Source: a bacterium (Candidatus Blackallbacteria) CG13_big_fil_rev_8_21_14_2_50_49_14 (GTDB lineage: Bacteria; Cyanobacteriota; Sericytochromatia; UBA7694). From it: a stretch of DNA of 50,615 nucleotides. Shown here one piece after another: positions 8,138-16,168 of the stretch. The stretch spans positions 34,203-84,817 of the forward strand of contig PFGG01000013.1 in the NCBI GenBank assembly GCA_002783405.1, written 5' to 3'. The notes below the pieces were generated by a model that saw only the letters and a program-made list of their open reading frames with translations, was not told the origin of the DNA and did not search any database. The translations under genes and the position numbers were made by a program. How positions within the stretch are numbered: position 1 is the first letter of the stretch; every line of letters begins with the position of its first letter.

Positions 8138-9358
8138 TTAAGGTTGGGTTTCCCCGGTTCGGTTGGGTTTCAGTCGGTAGCGATCGAGAATCAGTTCAAA
8201 GAAATTGCTGTAGACCTGGCGGATCGTCAGCAAGCTCTGATTGTCTTGTGTGAATCTGAGACCTGTACAGTTCATACTGGTTTTTTTTCCCAAACTTTTC
8301 ACGTGTTTGCCATTGCCTGTACGAAAGATTTGTACGGGTTCTCCCGAACCCATGCCACAGACAGCAATCTGGCTGCCATCAGGAGAAAAATCGAGATTTG
8401 TAATATATTGCTCCTTGCCACTTCGCCAGGGGGTAGCCCAGAAGCGTTGTCCGCTGCGCCAGTTCCAAAGCATGAGCTTTTGCTCTGTACCGCCTGCGGC
8501 CAGGTATTTACCGTCAGGGCTGAAGGCCAGAGTTGAAATATCTCCGGCTGAAGGCAGTTTACGCAAGGCTTTTAAGCTTAAATTTGAAACTGAAAACAGT
8601 TCAATGCCTTTGAGTTGATTGGAACTGCCCAAGGCCAGAAACTCTCCACTTGGGTCAAAACTTAAGCTTGAAATCACACGTTCTTGGGAGGGTTTGGGGA
8701 CTAAGGGCGCTGAAAGTTTCTGTGAATTCAAATCATAGAGCCAAAGGGCTTGGGTAGGATTTTTTTGAGCCGTATAGCCTGCTAACGCCAACACCCCTTG
8801 CTTAGAAAAGGCGAGTGTATTGCAGCTTCCCGATACTTGTTTGCGTTGCAGCAGCTTCCACTGTCCGGTCTGGTAAATGCTGATTTGCCCGCCATCATCA
8901 CAACTTGCCAAACTCTGACTGTCGGGGCTGAAAGCCAGCGCTCGGATCGGTTTTTGGTTGCCGGGAAGTTTCTGCAGGGGGTAGAGGTTGGGCTGTTCAA
9001 AGGTCTGAATATAGCCAGCCGCTGCAGCGACGGCAGCCCATTTTCCATCTGCTGAAATCGCCAAGGCCCAGAGCGAACCTTCTGAACTGTTCCAGCCTGA
9101 GATCCATTTCTCAGCGTCGGCTTTGGGGGCGCGCTGATTTTCTCTGATGCGTTCGCTGGGCAGCCATTCCATTTCATTGGCACTCCAGTTATAAGCGACA
9201 AGTACCTGCCCCGCTTCTTCGCGGATCACCCAGGCGATATACCAATTGCCATCGTCTTTCTGAGCCAGAATATCCTGGCCAGGCGCAAAAGCAAAGGCCT
9301 GTGTTTGGAGCAATAGATACAAGCTCAGCGCCAGAGCGGGCAGGTGTTTGATACGCAT
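8138..9358 (-). CDS. Exported Tudor-like plus WD40-like beta-propeller protein, 406 aa
   Basis: A Sec signal peptide occupies residues 1 to about 24 (positive MRIKH, hydrophobic core, cleavage near AFA). Residues about 27-72 look like a Tudor/agenet-type small barrel (DILAQKDDGNWYIAWVI then WLPSERIRE). The rest is a WD40-like propeller: several blades carry the pattern ALAFSPDSQSLAS, TLAFSPDGKYLAAGG and NLDFSPDGSQIAVCG, each followed by a short beta hairpin. Such propellers are binding platforms rather than enzymes, so a periplasmic ligand- or protein-binding role is inferred. GAGG sits 7 bases before the ATG. It is a separate unit, 102 bp upstream of the start of the giant gene on the same strand. 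The partner is unknown. Confidence 0.8.
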   Translation of the reverse strand: MRIKHLPALALSLYLLLQTQAFAFAPGQDILAQKDDGNWYIAWVIREEAGQVLVAYNWSANEMEWLPSERIRENQRAPKADAEKWISGWNSSEGSLWALAISADGKWAAVAAAAGYIQTFEQPNLYPLQKLPGNQKPIRALAFSPDSQSLASCDDGGQISIYQTGQWKLLQRKQVSGSCNTLAFSKQGVLALAGYTAQKNPTQALWLYDLNSQKLSAPLVPKPSQERVISSLSFDPSGEFLALGSSNQLKGIELFSVSNLSLKALRKLPSAGDISTLAFSPDGKYLAAGGTEQKLMLWNWRSGQRFWATPWRSGKEQYITNLDFSPDGSQIAVCGMGSGEPVQIFRTGNGKHVKSLGKKTSMNCTGLRFTQDNQSLLTIRQVYSNFFELILDRYRLKPNRTGETQP

Positions 9359-9481
9359 GGGGAAACCTCGTCATTACATGGATAGCGTTTCAGGCTGAGC
9401 TGAAGTGCTGAGAGCAGCATAACAAAGGGAAGGCTTGCGCTGCCATCCCCCTCCCATGAAATTTTGCTGGCCAGGGCCGAT

Positions 9482-9514
9482 AAAAAAAGCACGGACAGAA
9501 ACTTCTGTCCGTGC
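9482..9514 (-). terminator. Rho-independent terminator of the persulfide-dioxygenase-like gene
   Basis: A perfect 12-bp inverted repeat, GCACGGACAGAA (9489-9500) and TTCTGTCCGTGC (9503-9514), with a 2-base loop. Read on the minus strand it is followed by seven T, and it lies 15 bases downstream of the stop at 9530. Confidence 0.92.
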
Positions 9515-9529
9515 TGAGTCCATCAGATT

Positions 9530-10381
9530 TTAGCGCAGAGGAATTTTAAGATAACTCATGCCATTGTCTTCAGCCGGTGGAAAGGAACCTGCATTGACAT
9601 TGACCTGAACGCTGGGCAGCAGCAGCACAGGCGCATGCAGGGTTTTATCGCGCAGATTGCGGTGAGAGACAAAAGCGTCCTTATCTGTTTCTGCTTTCAA
9701 AAACACATTTTCAACTTTGGATTTGCCGATCGTGGTTTCATATTTTACTTCACGGCCTCCTGGCTGATAATCGTGTCCCACAAAGACACGGGTATCATCG
9801 GGAAGATTGTAAAGCTTCTCATGGATTGAGGTATACATATCTACCGAGCAACCGCCAGGAAAATCACAGCGGCCTGTGCCGAAGTCTTCCATAAACAGGG
9901 AATCCCCTGTGAAAACTGCATCTTCAATCAGATAGCTGACACAGGCTGGGGTATGTCCGGGGGTATTGATGACTTTGAAACGCAGGCTACCAGCCGAAAT
10001 TTCTTCACCATCCACAAACAGCTGATCAAACTGAGAACCGTCGGTTTTCAGGCTTGTATAATTAAACAGTCCTTTGAAAACTTCCTGAACGGTTTTGATA
10101 TTTTCGCCAATGCCAATTTTTGCCTCGGGGTAAGCATCTTTGATGTATTGAGAACTTGAAAGGTGATCGGCATGGGCATGGGTTTCTAAAATATAGTGAA
10201 GCTTCAGATCGTTCTGATCGATAAATTCTTTGTTTTTTTCAAAACTTTCAGTAGATATTTTTGAAGCAGCAGGATCGTAGTCAAGAACTGGATCAATGAT
10301 CACGGCATCTTTTGTATCAGGATCAAAAACCACATAGGTCAAGGTATAAGTCTTGGGATCATAAAAGGTTTCGATTTTCAT
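9530..10381 (-). CDS. Metallo-beta-lactamase-fold persulfide-dioxygenase-like hydrolase, 283 aa
   Basis: A cytosolic metal-dependent enzyme of the glyoxalase II/ETHE1 superfamily. Metal ligands are visible: THAHADH (His68, His70, Asp72, His73), the His of NTPGHTPA, Asp of FTGDSLF and His of [21 protein letters not shown] with the short C-terminal region resembles persulfide dioxygenases of the Blh/ETHE1 type, which oxidise glutathione persulfide to sulfite, more than true glyoxalase II. The ATG at 10381 is chosen over the longer frame from 10444 because GGAG lies 7 bases upstream and because a promoter and FNR box fall inside the longer version. An FNR operator at 10444-10457 suggests oxygen-responsive control. 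The substrate is inferred; a general thioester hydrolase is the alternative. Confidence 0.85.
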   Translation of the reverse strand: MKIETFYDPKTYTLTYVVFDPDTKDAVIIDPVLDYDPAASKISTESFEKNKEFIDQNDLKLHYILETHAHADHLSSSQYIKDAYPEAKIGIGENIKTVQEVFKGLFNYTSLKTDGSQFDQLFVDGEEISAGSLRFKVINTPGHTPACVSYLIEDAVFTGDSLFMEDFGTGRCDFPGGCSVDMYTSIHEKLYNLPDDTRVFVGHDYQPGGREVKYETTIGKSKVENVFLKAETDKDAFVSHRNLRDKTLHAPVLLLPSVQVNVNAGSFPPAEDNGMSYLKIPLR

Positions 10382-10415
10382 GCATATCTCCATAGGGGGA
10401 TTTAATAATATACCC

Positions 10416-10421
10416 AGTATA
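10416..10421 (-). promoter_or_regulatory. -10 element of the FNR-controlled promoter
   Basis: TATACT on the minus strand (10421 to 10416) places a start near 10409, 28 bases before the ATG at 10381. That puts the FNR box centre at about -41.5, the classical class II activator position. An overlapping second TATACT at 10426-10421 is a possible alternative. Confidence 0.55.
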
Positions 10422-10443
10422 GTATATGTAAAAAATTCTGACA

Positions 10444-10457
10444 TTGATCGAGATCAA
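10444..10457. promoter_or_regulatory. FNR/CRP-family operator, TTGAT-CGAG-ATCAA
   Basis: A perfect match to the FNR consensus TTGAT-N4-ATCAA in the divergent region between the persulfide-dioxygenase-like gene and the M28 peptidase gene. The distance to the minus-strand TATACT fits class II activation of the first gene. It lies about 111 bp before the M28 start and could also affect that gene. Confidence 0.75.
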
Positions 10458-10568
10458 GTTTTTGGGGGGTGAAGTTTTGTCTGGGTTAATCAATTCTTAA
10501 ACTTTACACAAGTTTTTCTTATTCTTGACGATAAAGTTTCTATCTCCTAATCGATTTGAGGTCAGTTC

Positions 10569-11588
10569 ATGAAGTCAAAGATCCTGCTTGCCGCCCTTTC
10601 TCTTGCCTTGCTTAACAGTTGTAATGCCTTGGTTTCAACTCCCCAGGCGGCTCCCCCCCTGCGCAGTTTTGCATTGCAACGCAAGGTTTCTGAAGGGATT
10701 GAAAAACGCGTGGATCTGAAACGGATGGAATCCAATCTTGCAGCCTTGACTGGGGCCAGACAAATTGCAAGCAATACGGTGATTCCTGAACGGGGAACGG
10801 TTCAGGGGCGTGCCATGACCCGCCAATACCTCAAAGAAACCCTGGAAGGTCTGGGGTATACGGTCGAACTGGATGAGTACCGCCGCAATGGCAGCAATGT
10901 CTTTACCCGCCTGATGGCTGAAGAACCCAGCGATGAGTATATCGTGGTGGGGGCCCATATGGATTCGGTGCGCAATGCCGGTGCTGATGACAATGCCTCA
11001 GGTTCAACAGCCGTGCTTGAAGCCGCTGCTGTTTTGCCGCAACTCAAGGGCCGAAAAGTGAATATTCTCTTTGCCTGGTTTGATGAAGAAGAATTGGGCT
11101 TGGTGGGAAGCAGCTATCTGGCCCGTAAATTCAAAAAGCAGGGCTTGAAAATTACCAGCGTACATACCATCGATATGCTGGGCTGGGATGGCGATGGCGA
11201 CAAGGCCGTTGAACTGGCCCGCCCTGATGGCATTCTCTGGGACTATTACCAGATGGTCAATAAAACCCATGGTCTGAATCTTCCCTTGGATCGTACCAAT
11301 ACGGGCCAATCCGATCATGTTTCCTTTCATGATCAGGGCTATCCTTCGCTGTGCATGTCTGAAGAATGGACCAGTGAAGACAGCACTCCCTATTACCACC
11401 AACGGGGTGATCAGTTTCCGACGATTAACCGCGAGTTTCTGGCCTCTGGGGCGCAGTTGATGATTGCAGCGGTGGGTGATCTGAGCTTAAAGGTTCCCCC
11501 GCCTGCCAATATTCAACGCATTCCCCATGATCGTTTCCCGGCCCGTGAACGTGAATTTCACAAGAGCTACGAAGAAGCCTTGCATTAA
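10569..11588 (+). CDS. M28-family zinc aminopeptidase lipoprotein, 339 aa
   Basis: The N-terminus is a lipoprotein signal (MKSKILLAALSLALLNSC; lipobox LNSC, Cys18), so the enzyme is tethered in the envelope. The catalytic domain is a two-zinc M28 aminopeptidase. Zinc ligands and catalytic acids appear in order: His of VVGAHMDSV, Asp of AGADDNASG, Glu-Glu of WFDEEELGL, Asp of TIDMLGWD and the late His of YYHQRGDQ. It should release N-terminal residues from peptides outside the cytoplasm, providing amino acids. GAGGT lies 6 bases before the ATG. A hairpin terminator follows. It is transcribed divergently from the FNR-controlled gene. The exact residue preference is not predictable. Confidence 0.9.
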   Translation: MKSKILLAALSLALLNSCNALVSTPQAAPPLRSFALQRKVSEGIEKRVDLKRMESNLAALTGARQIASNTVIPERGTVQGRAMTRQYLKETLEGLGYTVELDEYRRNGSNVFTRLMAEEPSDEYIVVGAHMDSVRNAGADDNASGSTAVLEAAAVLPQLKGRKVNILFAWFDEEELGLVGSSYLARKFKKQGLKITSVHTIDMLGWDGDGDKAVELARPDGILWDYYQMVNKTHGLNLPLDRTNTGQSDHVSFHDQGYPSLCMSEEWTSEDSTPYYHQRGDQFPTINREFLASGAQLMIAAVGDLSLKVPPPANIQRIPHDRFPAREREFHKSYEEALH

Positions 11589-11606
11589 AACTGATGATTC
11601 AATTCC

Positions 11607-11643
11607 AAGCGCTGCATCCTTGAGAAAGGGGCAGCGCTTTTAT
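11607..11643 (+). terminator. Hairpin terminator after the M28 gene
   Basis: Perfect 9-bp arms AAGCGCTGC (11607-11615) and GCAGCGCTT (11631-11639), then a short T-rich tail. The tail overlaps the stop of the convergent gene. The T run is short, so efficiency is uncertain. Confidence 0.65.
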
Positions 11644-12476
11644 GCTTCTTGAGAAAGGTTGGGGCTTTCTTTAAAGTACTTGCGCAGCTCCAGGCAGAGG
11701 GCTTGGGTGCAGAGGGAAGCAAACATCGGACTGTTTAAATAGATTTGAAAATCCAGGTCTGAAATTTCATCGCGCAGGGCGCTGAGCTGTTCAAGTAGCA
11801 GCGGGCGGTCCTCGGGCAGGTATTTCTCTTTGGGCAAAATTTTGCGCACCAAGCTGTGCACATTGCGTGCTGTTTGGATGCGTATTTCTGTGACCCGCTG
11901 TTGCAATTGACGTTGGGCTTTTTTTTCTTTTTCAAGATCGCGTGCACTTTGGGCATAGGCTTCAATCATCCAATGAAAAGGCACTTCATTGAGTTTTTTG
12001 CGCATTTCCTGGGCCAATTCAGATTGCCAGGCCACCAGCGCGTCTTCAAGTTCAAAATTGTCTTTCCAATCTTCTGGCAGATTGCGGAAAAGAATTTCGT
12101 GGCTCAGGTTGAGCCAGCGTTCAGACAGGGCTTCGGCCCAGGTTTCGGCAAGGCCGAGCGGTGAGGTGTCCGACATTTTGCGGTTGCCTGTGGCCTCGCG
12201 TAAGAATTCCCTTAAGACCTGATAATCTTCACGGCGAAATTTATCAGAGGTCAAAACAGGCCAGTCGGAACTGTCTTCGCCCATATCGAGATGGTCTACC
12301 TGAATTTTATTGCCAAAAAGAAACAGATGTGTCAATTCGGTCAAACTTTGGTGGAAGTACTCTGTTTTTGCATTTTCGAGCTGATCTTTGCAATTGAGCC
12401 AGAATTCCTGCAATTCACTTTGATTGCGGAGCAAAAAATCATCACTGAGATTGGCAGTCAAATTTTGAAAGTCCAT
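11640..12476 (-). CDS. Unknown helical protein, 278 aa
   Basis: No family is recognised. It is soluble, acidic and mostly helical, with a charged coiled-coil-like stretch near residues 175-200 (DLEKEKKAQRQLQQRV) and no signal peptide or membrane helix. GGAG lies 7 bases before the ATG at 12476, which is therefore preferred over the longer frame starting at 12518. A good promoter (TTTACA, 18 bp, TATACT at 12550-12521) starts transcription near 12514, supporting the shorter start. It is convergent with the M28 gene and divergent from the NlpC/P60-like gene. Confidence 0.7.
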   Translation of the reverse strand: MDFQNLTANLSDDFLLRNQSELQEFWLNCKDQLENAKTEYFHQSLTELTHLFLFGNKIQVDHLDMGEDSSDWPVLTSDKFRREDYQVLREFLREATGNRKMSDTSPLGLAETWAEALSERWLNLSHEILFRNLPEDWKDNFELEDALVAWQSELAQEMRKKLNEVPFHWMIEAYAQSARDLEKEKKAQRQLQQRVTEIRIQTARNVHSLVRKILPKEKYLPEDRPLLLEQLSALRDEISDLDFQIYLNSPMFASLCTQALCLELRKYFKESPNLSQEA

Positions 12477-12520
12477 CCATTTTCTCCAGAACGTCTTGCT
12501 GAGAGGCCTTGAATACAATT

Positions 12521-12550
12521 AGTATACAAAAGTATTTTACGTTTTGTAAA
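12521..12550 (-). promoter_or_regulatory. Sigma-70-type promoter of the 278-aa protein gene
   Basis: On the minus strand: -35 TTTACA (12550-12545), an 18-bp spacer, and -10 TATACT (12526-12521). Each hexamer differs from consensus at one base. The predicted start near 12514 leaves a leader of about 38 bases. Confidence 0.6.
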
Positions 12551-12591
12551 TCACTGAATCGGCAATTTTTATCCTGAATCCGTGCTTGAGC

Positions 12592-12620
12592 CTGACAAAA
12601 ACAACGGGCTTTGCTATGCT
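12592..12620 (+). promoter_or_regulatory. Sigma-70-type promoter of the NlpC/P60-like gene
   Basis: -35 CTGACA (12592-12597), a 17-bp spacer and -10 TATGCT (12615-12620). The predicted start is near 12627, about 20 bases before the ATG at 12647. It is back-to-back with the minus-strand promoter at 12521-12550. Confidence 0.6.
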
Positions 12621-12646
12621 GAAGGGATGCAGGTGAGAAACATACC

Positions 12647-13462
12647 ATGAATGCTCTGAACCCCCTTCGTCCTCAAAATTTACGCTCCCCCGCACAGGCA
12701 GAAAGCGCGCCGCCTGTGGGCCATCAGGCATCTGCTCAAGGGAGCCCCTTGCCAAGCCCTTTTCAAGCTGATCAACTTCAAAAAGGTTTGAAGAAAGGAG
12801 CACTTCCCGAGCAGACTTTGGCTTTGAACTCCCCCCAGGTTTTAAGCCTCAAAGAGGTCTTGCCTTGGACGCAACATACGGCCACTTGGGGGGCCTCGGG
12901 TTCACTTTCACCAGGCAAACAGAGTTTTGCTGAATGGATACGTACAGGCGATGCCATGCAAATCCCAGCCCTGGATGATCAGTTGATCTTGAATTGCTAT
13001 GAGTTTATTCTGTATGCCGCTTTGCAGGCTGGCAAGATTGACTCAGATTGGTTAAAACAATTTGAAAAGCAGCATGTGGTCACAGAACCTTTTGAAAAGG
13101 AAATGCTGCCCCACGGGGCACAGAGCATGCAGTACCAGGTGCTTGAGGGGCAGGTTCAGATGCAGTCTGGCCCACGCCCGCAAGAGGGAGATATTGTGCT
13201 CTTCGATGGCGCCAGCCACGTCATGCTGGCTACGGGCAGAACCCCAGGCGGCAAGACAGAAGTGCTCAGTTTTTCGCCTCTGCCGATTTGGGGAGAAGGA
13301 TCGTTTACCATGGGCAAAGACCATGTGGCGCCAGAACTCACCACGCTTGAAGACCTGATTCAGAATTTGGTGGATCTCTATCCCGACTCGCCTGTGGATT
13401 GGGCCAAGATAGAGATTCGTTTTGGCAAAGCCCCTTGGGATTCGGCCCCCTCGCCCAATTGA
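12647..13462 (+). CDS. NlpC/P60- or CHAP-like papain-fold protein, 271 aa
   Basis: Residues 1-60 are Pro/Gln/Ala-rich and disordered, without a signal peptide. The C-terminal half has the order of a papain-like amidase: a Cys in NCYEFILYAAL (about residue 108) at the start of a helix, then GDIVLFDGASHVMLATG (about 184-199), whose His follows the GD-V-x-F strand as in NlpC/P60 and CHAP enzymes. These normally cleave murein peptides or amide bonds. Without an export signal the target is uncertain; it may act inside the cell or leave by another route. It ends 17 bp before the ABC exporter operon on the same strand, so read-through is possible. Confidence 0.6.
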   Translation: MNALNPLRPQNLRSPAQAESAPPVGHQASAQGSPLPSPFQADQLQKGLKKGALPEQTLALNSPQVLSLKEVLPWTQHTATWGASGSLSPGKQSFAEWIRTGDAMQIPALDDQLILNCYEFILYAALQAGKIDSDWLKQFEKQHVVTEPFEKEMLPHGAQSMQYQVLEGQVQMQSGPRPQEGDIVLFDGASHVMLATGRTPGGKTEVLSFSPLPIWGEGSFTMGKDHVAPELTTLEDLIQNLVDLYPDSPVDWAKIEIRFGKAPWDSAPSPN

Positions 13463-13479
13463 ACTGAAGCACCCCAACC

Positions 13480-14487
13480 ATGAATTCTCCAGCCATCTCC
13501 TGTCAGTCTCTTGCAAAAAATTTCAGGCATTACCACAAAGAACCCGGAATATTGGGCTCGATCCAATCTTTTTTCGTGCGCGATTATGAACTGCGCTCGG
13601 CGATTCAAGATTTTGATCTGGAAATTGAACAGGGGAGCCGGATCGGACTCTTGGGCCCCAATGGGGCGGGCAAGACCACCCTGATGAAGATGTTTACGGG
13701 CATCATTGTGCCCTCGCAGGGAGACCTACGGGTCTTGGGGCATGTGCCCCATCAGCGCGAAGTGGCCTTTCGGCGCAAAATTGCCTTGGTGATGGGGCAA
13801 AAATCTCAGCTTTGGTGGGATATTCCCGCCATGGATTCATTTCTGCTATTGCAAAAATACTACGAAATTCCAGAGGCGGATTTCCGCCGCCGTCTGGGCA
13901 GTTTATGTGAATTGCTGGGGGTAGAGAAACTGCTGAAGGTGCATGTGCGCAAACTCTCTCTGGGAGAGCGCATGAAAATGGAACTCATGGCCAGCCTTTT
14001 GCACCAGCCCGAAATTGTCTTTCTCGATGAACCCACAATCGGGCTGGATCTGGTGGCCCAGAACAATATCCGTGAATTTGTATTGGCCTGGCAGCGCGAG
14101 TACGGCACCACCGTGATTCTGACCTCACACTATATGGCCGATGTTGAAGCCATCTGTCAGCGGATTGTGCTGGTTTTAGAGGGCTGTAAACGCTTTGATG
14201 GCCCGATTCGTGAATTTGAAGCCGTATTGGGGCGCCAGAAATTTGTAAGTGTGGAATTTGAGCAGCCCGTGGCAACAGAGGCTGAAATCTGGCAGGGCTT
14301 GGATGCCCGTTGGAACGCAGACAAAACCCAGGTCGAGCTGCGGATTGCTGAAGATCAGCTGCGTGAGACCTCGATGCGCTTGCTACGTGATTTTCCGGTC
14401 AGCTCGCTGAGCATGGAAAAACTCCCGATTGAACGGGTCATGAATGAACTTTTGAACAATCCCCAGCTGATGGCCAAACCGCTATGA
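13480..14487 (+). CDS. ABC-2-type exporter ATPase (COG4586-like), 335 aa
   Basis: Cytoplasmic ATP-binding subunit of an ABC exporter. Visible motifs: Walker A GPNGAGKTT (residues 59-67), Q-loop near VMGQKSQLWW, signature LSLGERMKMEL, Walker B with catalytic Glu IVFLDEP, D-loop IGLDL and switch His in LTSHYM. About 80 residues follow as a C-terminal extension usual for this subgroup. It overlaps the next permease by 4 bases (ATGA), and two dissimilar permeases follow, the COG4586-COG4587-COG3694 arrangement. Substrates of this group are poorly defined, and transport of a lipid, polysaccharide or xenobiotic is possible. Confidence 0.93.
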   Translation: MNSPAISCQSLAKNFRHYHKEPGILGSIQSFFVRDYELRSAIQDFDLEIEQGSRIGLLGPNGAGKTTLMKMFTGIIVPSQGDLRVLGHVPHQREVAFRRKIALVMGQKSQLWWDIPAMDSFLLLQKYYEIPEADFRRRLGSLCELLGVEKLLKVHVRKLSLGERMKMELMASLLHQPEIVFLDEPTIGLDLVAQNNIREFVLAWQREYGTTVILTSHYMADVEAICQRIVLVLEGCKRFDGPIREFEAVLGRQKFVSVEFEQPVATEAEIWQGLDARWNADKTQVELRIAEDQLRETSMRLLRDFPVSSLSMEKLPIERVMNELLNNPQLMAKPL

Positions 14488-15290
14488 GTTTTTCGGCTGA
14501 ATTGCAGAAATGGGCGGCCACAGTTCAGATTGCCTGGGCCAAAACCCTGGCCTATAAACTCAATTTTCTCTTGCAAGTGATTGGGCCGGTGCTGGTCTTT
14601 TTCTTTATCCGCTACAATCTCTGGTCGGCGATTTATTCGCTTGAAGGCATTCATACCTTGCAGGGCTATACCTTTCGGCAAATGTTGGCGTATCAGGCCT
14701 GGGTCATGATCGTGACCTTTTTGGGGCAGGGTTTCAATGGCATGAATCTCGCCGAGGATATTCGTCTGGGGCGGATTTCGGCCTATTTGATCTATCCCTT
14801 TGGTTTCTGGCAGTTTCATGCCAGCAGTTTTATTGCCTTTCAGCTGATTCAGGTTCTGGTGGCAGGGCTCAGTCTGCTGCTGATTGCCCTGGCGGGTTGG
14901 GTTGAAATTAGCTTGCCAGCTTTGGGCCTGGGCTTTGTTTACTGTTTCTGCGTGGGATTGTTTTGGTTTCAGGTCAATTTTCTGGTCGGCATTCTGGCTT
15001 TTTGGCTTGAAGAAACCTGGGTTTTGCGCGTGATGATCGTGACGGTCAGCCAATTTTTTTCAGGGGCTTTGATTCCCCTTGAAATTTTTCCTGCCTGGAT
15101 TCGCTCTGGGCTTGAATATCTGCCCTTTCCCTATTTGACCTGGGTGCCCGTAAAACTGATGATGGGCACTTATCAGGGCTCTTTATACCAGGCCTTTGGC
15201 GTGATTGGGGCCTGGGGCTTGCTGTCGTTTTTATTGGCCCATTGGGTTTGGAACCGGGGCCTGCGTGCCTATACCGGGGCGGGCATCTGA
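14484..15290 (+). CDS. ABC-2 permease, COG4587-like, 268 aa
   Basis: First membrane subunit of the exporter. About six hydrophobic helices are visible, for example near VIGPVLVFFFI and LLLIALAGWVEI. Its start overlaps the ATPase stop in an ATGA junction, so the two are translationally coupled and probably made in fixed ratio. The length fits the ABC2_membrane_6 (DUF990) type. It pairs with the second permease as a heterodimer in known systems of this layout. Confidence 0.88.
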   Translation: MSFSAELQKWAATVQIAWAKTLAYKLNFLLQVIGPVLVFFFIRYNLWSAIYSLEGIHTLQGYTFRQMLAYQAWVMIVTFLGQGFNGMNLAEDIRLGRISAYLIYPFGFWQFHASSFIAFQLIQVLVAGLSLLLIALAGWVEISLPALGLGFVYCFCVGLFWFQVNFLVGILAFWLEETWVLRVMIVTVSQFFSGALIPLEIFPAWIRSGLEYLPFPYLTWVPVKLMMGTYQGSLYQAFGVIGAWGLLSFLLAHWVWNRGLRAYTGAGI

Positions 15291-15292
15291 GC

Positions 15293-16084
15293 ATGTCGGT
15301 GCTGAAACACTATGGCGGGATCTACCGCGAATATGTCAACAATTGTTTTGCCGCCGCCATGAGCTACCGCTTGCATTTTGTGCTGCTGATTGTCATGGAT
15401 CTGGTGTTTTATGCGACCATTCTCGGCTCTGTCGATTTTCTCTTTGCACACTTGAGCCAGATTGGCCCCTGGGGCCGCAGTGAATTTATGTTTTTTATGG
15501 CCTTTATGATTGCCGTAGAGCATCTGCATATGACCTTTGTGAGCGAAAACTTCTGGGAATTCTCCTATGATATTCGCACCGGCCGCCTGGATTTTATTTT
15601 GATCAAACCTGTGGCTGCTCTGTTCGTGATCTTTTTTCGCTCGATGCGGCCCGGTACGCTTTTGAATGGATTTTTTACCTGGTATTTTCTCTGGTACTAT
15701 GGGCAGATTTTGCATTTCTCGGCTTGGCAATGGCTTTTGCTGCCCCCCTTGGTGCTCTTGGGGCTGGCCCTCTTGACCAGCATTGAAATTCTGCTCTGCA
15801 TGTCGATGTTCTGGATTGTGGAATCGATGGGGATTAATTTTATGCGCATGCAGTTTCAGCAGGTTTCGCGTTGGCCTGATTTTGTTTACCAGTATTTTGC
15901 CCAGAAGTTTTTCAGTTTCGTGATTCCGGTCTTGCTGGTGGGCAGTGCGCCTGTGAGGTTTTTATTCAACCCTGTAGAATGGCAGGGTTTGGTCTGGATG
16001 GGGTTTCTGCTGTTGCTCTGCTGGTTCTTGATTGGGTTTTTCTGGCGCAAAGGTCTGGCTTCCTATGAGTCGGCTTCCAGCTGA
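15293..16084 (+). CDS. ABC-2 permease, COG3694-like, 263 aa
   Basis: Second membrane subunit. The ATG at 15293 (MSVLKHYGGIYREY) is chosen: it lies 2 bp after the stop of the first permease and gives the usual N-terminus for this family. A longer frame from 15242 would overlap the previous gene by about 50 bp. About six hydrophobic helices are seen (LLIVMDLVFYATILGS, WLLLPPLVLLGLALL). The motif YDIRTGRLDFILIKP is similar in placement to the partner permease's EDIRLGRISAYLIYP, showing the two are distant paralogs. Confidence 0.88.
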   Translation: MSVLKHYGGIYREYVNNCFAAAMSYRLHFVLLIVMDLVFYATILGSVDFLFAHLSQIGPWGRSEFMFFMAFMIAVEHLHMTFVSENFWEFSYDIRTGRLDFILIKPVAALFVIFFRSMRPGTLLNGFFTWYFLWYYGQILHFSAWQWLLLPPLVLLGLALLTSIEILLCMSMFWIVESMGINFMRMQFQQVSRWPDFVYQYFAQKFFSFVIPVLLVGSAPVRFLFNPVEWQGLVWMGFLLLLCWFLIGFFWRKGLASYESASS

Positions 16085-16138
16085 GGGCAAGTTTTGAGTT
16101 TAACAATTTGAACGGCTTTGATGTATTCTGAAGATGTT

Positions 16139-16167
16139 TGAGCAGGTTGGGACTGAATTCCTGCTCA
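16139..16167 (+). other. Hairpin directly before the kinase start
   Basis: Perfect 8-bp arms TGAGCAGG (16139-16146) and CCTGCTCA (16160-16167), ending one base before the proposed GTG at 16169. No T run follows, so it is not a typical terminator. It occupies the place where a Shine-Dalgarno would be and could limit translation, or it may show that the true start is further downstream. Confidence 0.45.
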
Positions 16168-16168
16168 C

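Noticed and set aside
10525-10553. TTGACG with a 17-bp spacer and TAATCG as the M28 promoter
   Set aside because: The start would fall at the ribosome-binding site itself, leaving almost no leader.
15242-15292. An upstream start for the second ABC permease
   Set aside because: It would overlap the first permease by about 50 bp and add an unusual leader; the ATG at 15293 gives the usual family start.
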